Assembly (NCBI GenBank): GCA_022841905.1
Contig: JALHQO010000010.1
Location: 1 to 64,000 of the forward strand
DNA: 64,000 bases
Source of the DNA: Hyphomonadaceae bacterium
Lineage (GTDB): Bacteria; Pseudomonadota; Alphaproteobacteria; Caulobacterales; Aquidulcibacteraceae
Direction: 5' to 3'
In this document: positions 57,307 to 64,000 of the stretch, one piece after another
Layout: each line of letters begins with the position of its first letter
Position numbering within the stretch: position 1 is the stretch's first letter
Program-made: the position numbers and the translations under genes
The notes under the pieces: generated by a model
Databases searched by the model: none
Told to the model about the DNA's origin: nothing
What the model saw: only the letters and a program-made list of their open reading frames with translations

Positions 57307-57330
57307 TATAGTACCATATACGTTACTATA
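57307..57330. promoter_or_regulatory. AT-rich palindrome, candidate TA operator and promoter
   Basis: TATAGTA at 57307-57313 and TACTATA at 57324-57330 are perfect inverse complements, and most of the 10-base centre is also palindromic (20 of 24 bases overall). It ends one base from the toxin ATG. It is strikingly AT-rich for this genome. TA antitoxins typically repress such sites, and TATAGT/TACTAT could supply -10 elements. Confidence 0.7.
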
Positions 57331-57338
57331 AGCAACCG

Positions 57339-58208
57339 CTATTGCTGGCTGATCGCCTCAGCCACAGCTACCACCCGCCGCGCTTCTTCCAGGTGCAGCA
57401 ACTCCGTCATTTTCCCATCGACCTTGATCACGCCCTTCCCGGCATTCTCCGGCAGCGCGAAGGCTTCGATTACGGCGCGGGCGCGACCAACTTCGTCCGC
57501 AGTCGGCGCAAATACGGCGTTGCAGGTCTCGATCTGGCTGGGGTGGATCAGCGTTTTGCCGTCGAAGCCGAACTCTAGGCCTTGGCGGCATTCGGCTTCG
57601 AAGCCGGCGCTATCGGCTATGTCGTTATAGACCCCGTCGATGGCGGTGAGGCCTTCGGCGCGCGCGGCGGTGACGGCGAGGGAGAGCGGCGCGAAGAAGG
57701 CGGCGCGATTGGCGCCGGCGCGGGCGCGGGTCTCTTTCGCTAGATCGTTGAGGCCGAGTACGAACACGGCGAGGCGCGTGTCTTTCGCGGCAGCGGCGAT
57801 GTCGGCCAAGTTCAGGATCGCGCGCGGCGTTTCGATCATCACCCAGAGCGTGGCGTGTGCCGGGAAACCGGCAGCGGTCATCGCTGCGTCGAGCGCGCGC
57901 ACTTCGGCGCCGCTTTCGACTTTCGGCGCGAGCAGACCATCCGGCCCCGCTGGACCGGCGGCGGCGATGTCGTCCCTGCCCCAAGGCGTGGCGAGCGCGT
58001 TGCAGCGGACGATGACCTCGCGCTTGCCATAGCCGCCCGCCTTCACCGCGGCGGCGACTTGCGCGCGCGCTTCGGCCTTGGCTTCGGGCGCGACCGAATC
58101 TTCCAAGTCGAGCAGCAGCACGTCGGCGGCAAGCGTCTTGGCTTTTTCGAGCGCTTTTGCATTAGCGCCTGGCATATAAAGACAGGAGCGGCGCGGGCGT
58201 GCGGTCAT
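57339..58208 (-). CDS. mcl: HpcH/HpaI (CitE-like) CoA-ester lyase, probable malyl-/methylmalyl-CoA lyase
   Basis: The 289-residue TIM-barrel protein opens with RSCLYMPGANAKALEKAKTL and has LLLDLEDSVAPEAK with the metal-binding acid, LWVMIETPRAI (metal-binding Glu), GLNDLAKETR and GKTLIHPSQIETCNAVF, all CitE-family landmarks. In the context of mch it probably splits methylmalyl-CoA into propionyl-CoA and glyoxylate and malyl-CoA into acetyl-CoA and glyoxylate. It is shorter than classic Mcl1 (about 318), so thioesterase or citrate-lyase-like activity remains possible. ATG 58208 is chosen; a GTG precedes it. First in a leftward operon. Confidence 0.85.
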   Translation of the reverse strand: MTARPRRSCLYMPGANAKALEKAKTLAADVLLLDLEDSVAPEAKAEARAQVAAAVKAGGYGKREVIVRCNALATPWGRDDIAAAGPAGPDGLLAPKVESGAEVRALDAAMTAAGFPAHATLWVMIETPRAILNLADIAAAAKDTRLAVFVLGLNDLAKETRARAGANRAAFFAPLSLAVTAARAEGLTAIDGVYNDIADSAGFEAECRQGLEFGFDGKTLIHPSQIETCNAVFAPTADEVGRARAVIEAFALPENAGKGVIKVDGKMTELLHLEEARRVVAVAEAISQQ

Positions 58209-58228
58209 CACTTGCTCGGAGCTGCGAC

Positions 58229-58247
58229 GCAGGCGAGATTCGCCTGC
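58229..58247. promoter_or_regulatory. GCAGGCGA-N3-TCGCCTGC palindrome in the mcl/pdxY divergent gap
   Basis: A perfect 8-base inverted repeat with a 3-base spacer lies about 20 bases from each start codon in the 62-base gap between mcl and pdxY. The symmetry and position fit an operator for one or both genes. The regulator is unknown. Confidence 0.5.
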
Positions 58248-58270
58248 AGGAGTTCGAGGTTTCTAGACGC

Positions 58271-59107
58271 GTGAAGACTGTTCTGTCGATCCAAAGCCAG
58301 GTCGCCGGCGCGCGTGTCGGCAATTCTGTCGCAGCGTTCGCGATGGAGCGCCTCGGCGTGCGCGTGTTTCAGCTGCCAACGACGATGCTAGGCCGGCGAC
58401 CCGATCACGGGGCACCCGGCGGCGGCGCTCTCCCAGCGGCAACTTTGGCGTCGATGATTGATGGGCTAGGCGCCGATGGCTTGTTTGGCGAAATCGACGC
58501 GGTGCTGAGCGGCTATCTCGGCCAAGCCGATCAGGCGCCGGTGATCCTCAATGCGGTGGAGCGGATCAAGGCGGCGAACCCGAAGGCGATATATGTATGC
58601 GATCCGGTGTTGGGCGATGAGGGCAAGTTGTTCGTGAGCGATGGCATCGCCGACGCCGTGCTGAACGGCTTGGCGACGCGCGCCGATTGGCTCGTGCCGA
58701 ATGCGTATGAGCTTGGGCTGCTCACCGGCATGACAGTCGATGGCCTCGACGTGGCGCGGAAAGCGGCGCGGCGGATCGGCAAGCCGGTGTTGGTCTCCTC
58801 AATTCGCACGGCGATCGGGCTTGGGAATTTATTGTGCACGCCGCACAGCGAGTGGTTCTGCGAAACCGCGCGGCTGCCGCGCGCGCCGAAGGGTACGGGC
58901 GACTTGCTGTCCGCGCTGTATGTCGGCCGTCGCGTGCGGGGCGATGCGCTGGCCATCGCGCTCGAAGGCGCAACAGGCGCTGTGTACGATGTGATCGTGC
59001 GGTCGCTGGCGGCGGAGAGCGAAGACTTGCTGCTGCCCGCCGCGCAAGACGTGCTGGACGATCCGGTGACATGGCCGCGCGCGCGTTCGCTGGAGTTGAC
59101 CTCATGA
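58271..59107 (+). CDS. pdxY: Pyridoxal kinase
   Basis: The 278-residue ribokinase-like enzyme starts at GTG 58271 (VKTVLSIQSQVAGARVGNS), the usual PdxY N-terminus; the frame start at 58199 is not used. The Asp/Gly ATP motif is APKGTGDLLSALYVG and YVCDPVLGDEGKLFV is the substrate-side block. It phosphorylates pyridoxal to PLP in the salvage route. The stop overlaps the following serine hydrolase ATG (ATGA), so the two are translated together. Confidence 0.93.
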   Translation: MKTVLSIQSQVAGARVGNSVAAFAMERLGVRVFQLPTTMLGRRPDHGAPGGGALPAATLASMIDGLGADGLFGEIDAVLSGYLGQADQAPVILNAVERIKAANPKAIYVCDPVLGDEGKLFVSDGIADAVLNGLATRADWLVPNAYELGLLTGMTVDGLDVARKAARRIGKPVLVSSIRTAIGLGNLLCTPHSEWFCETARLPRAPKGTGDLLSALYVGRRVRGDALAIALEGATGAVYDVIVRSLAAESEDLLLPAAQDVLDDPVTWPRARSLELTS

Positions 59108-60210
59108 CGGACGGCTACGTGGCGCCGGGCTTCGAGCGCGTGCGCGAGGCGTTCGAGGCGGGGCTCGCGGGGGAGATGGGCGCGGGTTTTGCTGTCGTGC
59201 GCGATGGCGCAGTCGTGGTCGATATCTGGGGCGGCTGGGCCAATCGCGAACAAACGCGGCCTTGGGCGAAAGACACCATCGTTCCGGTGTACTCGACCAC
59301 GAAAGGCGTGAGCGCGCTGATCGTGGCGATGGTCGCCGAGCAAGGCTTGCTCGATTACGATGCAGCGACGGCGGCACTGTGGCCGGCGTTCGGCGCGCAC
59401 GGCAAAGATCGCGTCACGATTGCGCAAACGCTGGCACATCAAGCAGGCGTGCCGGGCTTTCTCGAACCGATCGATCCGGATTTGTGGCTCGATCCGCCGG
59501 CATGTGCAGAGGCGATCGCCGCACTTGCGCCTTTATGGCCGCCTGGGAGCGCCAGCGGCTATCATCCGCTCACCTGGGGCTACATTGCTGGCGAGATCGT
59601 GCAGCGCGCGGCGGGACGTTCACTCGGCACGATCCTCCGCGAAGACATTTGCATGCCGCTCGGCATCGATTTCCAGATCGGCACGCCCGAGAGCGAGCAC
59701 GCGCGTTGTTCGGAGATGAAGAAACCAACGCGCGGCGGCGAGTTCGGCGAGATCACGCCGCCCCGCAAGGCCGCGTTCTTCAGCAAGTGGGCGGCGCCGG
59801 TGCGCGGCTCGACGCAATGGCGCAAGATCGAGATCCCATCGGCGAATGGTCACGGCACGGCGCTGGGCGTTGCGCGCTTGTATGAGGCGTACGCGACCGG
59901 CGGCGTCATCAACGGCGCGCGCGTGCTGAGCCAGGAAGGCTTCGATGCGCTAACACGGCGCGTGTGGAAGGGCGACGATCTGGTGTTGCCGTTCAATATC
60001 GATTGGCGGCGCGGGATCATCGGCAATTCGAATTTGATCTACGGCCCCAACATCGAGGCGTTTGGCCATTCAGGCGCCGGTGGTTCGGTTGGCTTTGGCG
60101 ATCCGGTGGCGGGTGTTTCAGCCGGCTACGTCATGAACAAGCAATCGCATCACGTCATGGGCGATCCGCGATCGCTGGCGCTGATCGAAGCAGTTTACGC
60201 GTGCTTGTGA
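59104..60210 (+). CDS. Serine hydrolase, beta-lactamase/EstB-type
   Basis: The 368-residue protein has the SxxK motif (STTKG, Ser64-Lys67) and the YxN-equivalent region SGYHPLTWGYIAGEIVQ, with HSGAGG near the end in place of the KTG/HTG motif. There is no signal peptide, so this is more likely an intracellular esterase of the EstB type than a resistance enzyme. It is coupled to pdxY upstream (ATGA) and to the GT87 gene downstream (GTGA). What links the three is unknown. Confidence 0.88.
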   Translation: MTDGYVAPGFERVREAFEAGLAGEMGAGFAVVRDGAVVVDIWGGWANREQTRPWAKDTIVPVYSTTKGVSALIVAMVAEQGLLDYDAATAALWPAFGAHGKDRVTIAQTLAHQAGVPGFLEPIDPDLWLDPPACAEAIAALAPLWPPGSASGYHPLTWGYIAGEIVQRAAGRSLGTILREDICMPLGIDFQIGTPESEHARCSEMKKPTRGGEFGEITPPRKAAFFSKWAAPVRGSTQWRKIEIPSANGHGTALGVARLYEAYATGGVINGARVLSQEGFDALTRRVWKGDDLVLPFNIDWRRGIIGNSNLIYGPNIEAFGHSGAGGSVGFGDPVAGVSAGYVMNKQSHHVMGDPRSLALIEAVYACL

Positions 60211-61358
60211 CGCGTAAAGCGTTCGAAATTGGCGCGGTCTGCGTGGCGCTCGCGCTGCTGGCGACGTTCGCGTTCTTGCTGTCGCACGCTGACGGCATGG
60301 TGCTCGCCAATGGGCAGCCTGTGTTCGGAGATTTCATTGCGTTCTGGAGCGGCGGGCGCGCGGCGTTGGAGGGACACGTCGCCGACGTGCACACGCGCGC
60401 GCTGATTGAAGGCTATCACCAACAAGCAGCGCCTGGCGTAGCCTACATTGCGCCGTGGAATTCGCCGCCGACATTTCTACTGATCGCGAGCGCGCTGGCG
60501 CTTCTGCCCTACCCCGTCGCGGCGCTCGCGTTCATCGCGGCGAGCGGCGCGCTTTATCTTTATGCGGCGCGCAAACTCTTGCCCGATGCACGCGCAATGA
60601 TCTTTGCACTGACGCTGCCGGCAGCGCTTTATCATCTGGGCTCGGCCCAGACCGGGCTGCTCGTTGCCGGCGTTTCCGGTTTGGCGCTGGCTTGGCTCGA
60701 TCGGCGGCCGTTGGCGGCTGGCGCGCTGGTGGGCTTGCTGGCGGTGAAGCCGCACCTAGCGATCTTCTGGCCAATCATGCTGGCGGTGTCGGGACGCTGG
60801 CGCGCATTCGCGGCGGCGAGTGTGAGTACGCTGGCGTTTGTTTTGCTGGCGGGGGTCGTATTCGGATTCGAGTCGTACGTGCGTTTCTTCCACACGCTCG
60901 GCGCGACGCAGAACCTCGTCACAAGTCAGCTGATCGCGACGCCCGCCTATGCGAGCCTCTATGCAAACCTGCTGCAACTCGGCGCACCACAGAGCGTGGC
61001 GATTGGGGCGCATGCCGTCTTCGCCGTAGTCGCAATCGGCCTGGTGCTGCGCGTGTTTTGGACAAAGGATCGCGTCGCCAGCGGCGCAGCACTTTGCGCC
61101 GTGACGCTAATCGCGCTGCCCTATTCTTTCTTTTATGATTTCACACTGCTCGCCGTTGGCGCGGCGCTCATGGGCGCGCCACGGACGCGGCTTGAACTCG
61201 CGGCGGCTGTTGGCGCCTGGGGGGCGGGGCTTTCTTTGGCGCTGAGCTACGTTGCGCCACTGCCCTATTGCGCGGTCGCGGCGTGGCTTGTGCTGATCGC
61301 CGCTAGCATGCGTGCAAGAAGCGAGGCGGCGCAGCCGGCGCCAGCACCACTGCTGTAA
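60207..61358 (+). CDS. GT87-like membrane glycosyltransferase (DUF2029)
   Basis: The 383-residue polytopic protein has about ten membrane segments. FIAFWSGGRAALEGHVADVH follows the first segment, an acidic loop that is the usual catalytic region of polyprenyl-phosphate-dependent GT-C enzymes, and the central FFHTLGATQNLVTSQL segment is family-like. It probably transfers a sugar from a lipid carrier. Start GTG 60207 overlaps the preceding stop; GTG 60201 is an alternative. Its last 56 bases overlap the convergent phosphatase gene. Confidence 0.82.
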   Translation: MTRKAFEIGAVCVALALLATFAFLLSHADGMVLANGQPVFGDFIAFWSGGRAALEGHVADVHTRALIEGYHQQAAPGVAYIAPWNSPPTFLLIASALALLPYPVAALAFIAASGALYLYAARKLLPDARAMIFALTLPAALYHLGSAQTGLLVAGVSGLALAWLDRRPLAAGALVGLLAVKPHLAIFWPIMLAVSGRWRAFAAASVSTLAFVLLAGVVFGFESYVRFFHTLGATQNLVTSQLIATPAYASLYANLLQLGAPQSVAIGAHAVFAVVAIGLVLRVFWTKDRVASGAALCAVTLIALPYSFFYDFTLLAVGAALMGAPRTRLELAAAVGAWGAGLSLALSYVAPLPYCAVAAWLVLIAASMRARSEAAQPAPAPLL

Positions 61359-62010
61359 GCGGGCCGCCGAAGCAGGCGCCGGTATCGACATTGATCCGAC
61401 GCGGATTCACGTGCGGCTGGAAATCTGAAGTCGGCGTGTGACCGTGGACGACGAGAATGCCGTCAAGCTCAGGCCGCTTTGGCCAGCGACCAGGATCGAA
61501 GAACTTATTGGAGCGCGTCCACATTCGGATTTCGTCGCTGCACTCAGGAAATGTCTTGGGGTCAATGCCGCCATGCACGAATACGAGACCGCGCGGCTCG
61601 TCTCGGATCATGACCGGCAAGGAGTCGAGCCATTTGAGATGATGTTCATCGATGGTTTCGCGCCAATCGTCGTTTGGGCCGTTAGCGAGCATGTACGACA
61701 TCATGGTTTCGTCGCCGCCATTCTCGGCCCACCAATAGATGCCGATGGACTCGTGATTGCCGAACGCGTGCAGCATGAGTTCTTCGTGATTGCCTCTGAC
61801 CGCCAGGGCCTCGCCAGCCTGACACAGACGCAGCGCGCGCTCGACGACGGCGCGGCTATCGGGGCCGCGATCGATCAGGTCGCCGAGGAAAACGGCGGTG
61901 GGCGCGGCGCCGATGCGGCGCGCGTCATCGCGGATCGATGTCAGCAGCGCTTCGAGCTTTTCGATTTCGCCGTGGACGTCGCCGATGGCGTAATAAGTGC
62001 GTTCGGTCAT
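61303..62010 (-). CDS. PPP-family metallophosphatase (ApaH/Ser-Thr phosphatase-like)
   Basis: The 235-residue protein shows the dimetal motifs GDVHGEIEKLE, GDLIDRGPDS, GNHEELMLH and the C-terminal VHGGI and VHGHT. It could hydrolyse diadenosine polyphosphates or dephosphorylate proteins. ATG 62010 overlaps the rarD stop (ATGA). A long upstream extension of the same frame lies inside rarD and is rejected. Its last 56 bases overlap the end of the GT87 gene. Confidence 0.87.
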   Translation of the reverse strand: MTERTYYAIGDVHGEIEKLEALLTSIRDDARRIGAAPTAVFLGDLIDRGPDSRAVVERALRLCQAGEALAVRGNHEELMLHAFGNHESIGIYWWAENGGDETMMSYMLANGPNDDWRETIDEHHLKWLDSLPVMIRDEPRGLVFVHGGIDPKTFPECSDEIRMWTRSNKFFDPGRWPKRPELDGILVVHGHTPTSDFQPHVNPRRINVDTGACFGGPLTAVVLAPAAPPRFLHAC

Positions 62011-62924
62011 GCGCTCTTTGCAGAGCGCAACGTATCCCACGAAAAGAAGGCGAGGCCCACCCAGATCAACACGAAACTCACGCCACGCAGCAGCGTGAAC
62101 GGCTCGCCGAACGCGATGCCGGTTATGAATTGCAGGGTCGGCGCGAGAAATTGCAACAGTCCAAGTGTCGTGAACGACACACGCCGCGCGCCGAAGGCGA
62201 ATGCCATCAGCGGGATCGCCGTGATCGGGCCAGCAATCGCCAATAGCACGGAAAGACCGGCATCGCTTCCAAAACTGAGCGGCGCTTGGCTGGACGCCCA
62301 GAGGAGCAAGCCAATCGCCAGCGGCATCAGGGCCAAGCTTTCGATCAAAAGCCCCGTCGCCGCCGGCACCGCGGCGCGCTTGCGTATCACGGCGTACACA
62401 GACCAGGTGGCGCAGAGCGCCAGCGCCATCCAAGGCGGCGCGCCGAGCGCAAAGCCCTGCACGATGACGCCAAGCAGAGCGAGCGCCAAAGCGATGACGC
62501 GCGGCGTGGTGATGCGTTCACGAAAGAATAATACGCCGACGGCGACGCTGACGAGCGGCGCTAGAAAGTACGCCAGCGCCGATTCGATCACGCGCTCGCT
62601 GAGCACGAGATAAACGTAAAGCCCCCAATTGATGAAGATGAAGCCGGCCGAGGCGACGAGCGTCGCCAGCATGCGCCGCTTGAACGCCGTCGCGATCTCG
62701 CGCCAGCCGGGGCGCCAACCGCTCATCAGAAAAACAGCGATCAATGCCGCCGGCGCGCACCAAACAATGCGCTGCGCCAGCACTTCACGCACATCGACGC
62801 TGCCCAGCAATTTCAAATAGAGCGGCAAGAAGCCCCACATGACATACGCAGAAGCCGCGGCAATGAAGCCGGCGCGGCGCTCCGCTTCTGACGGGCTTGT
62901 CGTGATCGGCGCGACTTCGCTCAT
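62007..62924 (-). CDS. EamA/DMT-family permease, RarD-like
   Basis: The 305-residue protein has ten membrane helices in two EamA repeats (about 20-150, 155-290), with AYVMWGFLPLYLKLLGSV and QRIVWCAPAALIAV at the N-terminus, typical of RarD. This family exports small metabolites or drugs; RarD itself is linked to chloramphenicol sensitivity in some bacteria. It overlaps the GNAT gene (ATGA) upstream and the phosphatase gene downstream. Confidence 0.87.
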   Translation of the reverse strand: MSEVAPITTSPSEAERRAGFIAAASAYVMWGFLPLYLKLLGSVDVREVLAQRIVWCAPAALIAVFLMSGWRPGWREIATAFKRRMLATLVASAGFIFINWGLYVYLVLSERVIESALAYFLAPLVSVAVGVLFFRERITTPRVIALALALLGVIVQGFALGAPPWMALALCATWSVYAVIRKRAAVPAATGLLIESLALMPLAIGLLLWASSQAPLSFGSDAGLSVLLAIAGPITAIPLMAFAFGARRVSFTTLGLLQFLAPTLQFITGIAFGEPFTLLRGVSFVLIWVGLAFFSWDTLRSAKSA

Positions 62925-63352
62925 GACGTCGGCGCGCCGTACGGGTTTGAGTTGCGGATGTGCATGAAGCGCTCGGGCGCATCGAGGGCGGTGAAGCCAA
63001 GCGGCTCATAGACGCCGTGCGCGTCTTTGGTGCCGAGCAGCCAGCGGCGCAGGCCTTGGAGTTCGGGGTGTTCGCGGAAGGTGCGCACCAAAGCGCGGCC
63101 AAGCCCTCTGCCCTCTTTGCCCGGCAGAACAATCACGTCGCACAACCAGGCAAACGTCGCCTTGTCGGTGACGAGACGGGCAAAGCCGATCAGCTTGCCA
63201 GCATCGTCACGGCCGATGGCGCACATCGAATTTGCGCACGCACGCGCGACAACGTCGCGCGGAATGCCGGGCGACCAATAGGTGTGGCGCAGCACCGCGT
63301 GAATGGCGTCTATGTCCGTTTCCGACGGTTGTTCGATGGCGATGTGCTGCAT
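62921..63352 (-). CDS. GNAT N-acetyltransferase
   Basis: The 143-residue protein starts at ATG 63352 (AAAGGGA upstream). WLCDVIVLPGKEGRGLGRALVRTF is the acetyl-CoA motif A, followed by GTKDAHGVYEPLGFTAL. An in-frame upstream start at 63457 would overlap the next gene and is rejected. Substrate unknown. It is first of three coupled genes (GNAT - RarD - phosphatase). Confidence 0.87.
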   Translation of the reverse strand: MQHIAIEQPSETDIDAIHAVLRHTYWSPGIPRDVVARACANSMCAIGRDDAGKLIGFARLVTDKATFAWLCDVIVLPGKEGRGLGRALVRTFREHPELQGLRRWLLGTKDAHGVYEPLGFTALDAPERFMHIRNSNPYGAPTS

Positions 63353-63432
63353 GTGTCCCTTTTCGCACCAGATAGGGACGCGCGCGTACGAGCGCCACGC
63401 TTCGGAGCTAAATTGCCCACACTCTGCAGAGA

Positions 63433-63903
63433 TCAGCGTTTGTTCATTTGCTCCCACTCGCGACGGTGCGCGCGATAAGCGTCCACAGCCGTGAGAAAGC
63501 GATCCACGGACTCCCGCTCAGGCGGAAGTAAGGCTCGCGTCGCGCCATCCCTGAACACAACGTTGATCGCATCTTCAGCAATCACAACAAACACGGGACC
63601 GATCTCATCATCGACGCGCAGGTAGGCCCGCGCGAGGGTTTCGGTGGCGGCCGGATGGACGTGCGATTGAGCCCGCGTTATCGAGTCCACGCCGCTACCG
63701 AGAAACTGCCATCGGATCACGTGACCGCGCTCATACAAGGTGAGCGGCGATGTCGCTTCGCCACCGAGCTTCCAATGCGGCCCCCGGACATCAAGCTCCC
63801 GGCCGTTCGCGGCAGCCATAACGAGCGCGTGACTTTCCGTCGCGCGCTCTTTCATGATTTCGAGAGCCGGCCGAGTTTCAGCGGTGGATCCACTATTTGT
63901 CAT
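63433..63903 (-). CDS. Hypothetical protein
   Basis: The 156-residue protein starts at ATG 63903 with GGAAG upstream. It looks mixed alpha/beta (RGPHWKLGGEATSPLTLYERGHVIRWQFLG; AYLRVDDEIGPVFVVIAEDAINVVFRDG) with no signal or membrane segment and no motif I recognise. It lies 80 bases upstream of the GNAT gene on the same strand. Confidence 0.6.
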   Translation of the reverse strand: MTNSGSTAETRPALEIMKERATESHALVMAAANGRELDVRGPHWKLGGEATSPLTLYERGHVIRWQFLGSGVDSITRAQSHVHPAATETLARAYLRVDDEIGPVFVVIAEDAINVVFRDGATRALLPPERESVDRFLTAVDAYRAHRREWEQMNKR

Positions 63904-64000
63904 GAATTGCTTCCGATAAAGACCGCGCACAGGATCGATGCGGCCAAGCCCTACCTCACGCCGCCCGTAGGCGTTTGAACAAACCCTTGTTTAACATCAC
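63904..64000. other. Region upstream of the last gene, AT-rich at the edge
   Basis: This 97-base stretch leads out of the window and should hold the promoter of the leftward hypothetical gene. GTTTG-aa-CAAAC forms a short inverted repeat, followed by an AT-rich TTGTTTAACA at the edge. Nothing decisive can be read from so short a piece. Confidence 0.35.

Overview
The window is GC-rich, densely packed chromosomal DNA that reads as an alphaproteobacterium, most likely a Caulobacterales/Hyphomonadaceae-type organism. This is inferred from gene content and was not searched: a 180-kDa-class NAD-glutamate dehydrogenase, a HWE-family sensor kinase, a double-hotdog mesaconyl-CoA hydratase beside a malyl-CoA-lyase-like gene (ethylmalonyl-CoA pathway), an sdhC-D-A operon, and the rsmB - rpe - heparinase-like - purH run. 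I see no rRNA, tRNA, CRISPR array, integrase, transposase or prophage. About 60 protein genes fill the window. Only two gene-free stretches are near or above 300 bases: 36933-37371 and 42659-42940.

Layout. 1-2606: a truncated repeat lipoprotein, a YhhN-type membrane protein and a small lipoprotein. 2603-6472: histidine utilisation (hutU, hutI, divergent hutG-like gene; no hutH here). 6469-9723: lipoprotein hydrolase, quinone oxidoreductase, isoaspartyl peptidase. 9728-13672: two MliC-like lipoproteins, a SpoU methyltransferase, rlmN, a membrane protein with a nucleotide-binding-like tail, and a GNAT gene. 13669-19721: FabH-like ketosynthase, DUF4149 protein, a PLC-like/DUF4332 fusion, a DUF262-DUF1524 (GmrSD/SspE-like) candidate defence gene, and murI. 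19908-24483: a metallo-beta-lactamase-fold protein with all metal ligands lost, a DUF1800/DUF1501 pair and DUF3108. 24480-32061: rsmB, rpe, heparinase-like, a methyltransferase, purH, glutathione peroxidase-like lipoprotein, dienelactone hydrolase. 32058-43870: the giant glutamate dehydrogenase with a structured upstream region, AI-2E-type transporter, HerA-like ATPase, an orphan ANL ligase, zapE, two long palindromes and an acyltransferase. 43953-47126: an EF-hand secreted protein and a HWE kinase/response-regulator pair. 47199-54790: sdhB, creD-like, asmA-like, sdhA, sdhD, sdhC. 55520-58208: a REP-like element and the mch - toxin-antitoxin - mcl operon. 58271-64000: pdxY, serine hydrolase, GT87 protein, then on the other strand a phosphatase, RarD, GNAT and a hypothetical protein.

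Most of the content is housekeeping, so no single new multi-gene system is obvious. The most unusual items are: a type II toxin-antitoxin module translationally coupled inside an ethylmalonyl-CoA pathway operon; a solitary GmrSD/SspE-like gene with a palindrome at its start codon; a pair of tandem long palindromes upstream of zapE; a dead MBL-fold protein; a cluster of GTTTCG boxes upstream of the glutamate dehydrogenase; and six convergent gene pairs whose stop codons share exactly four bases.
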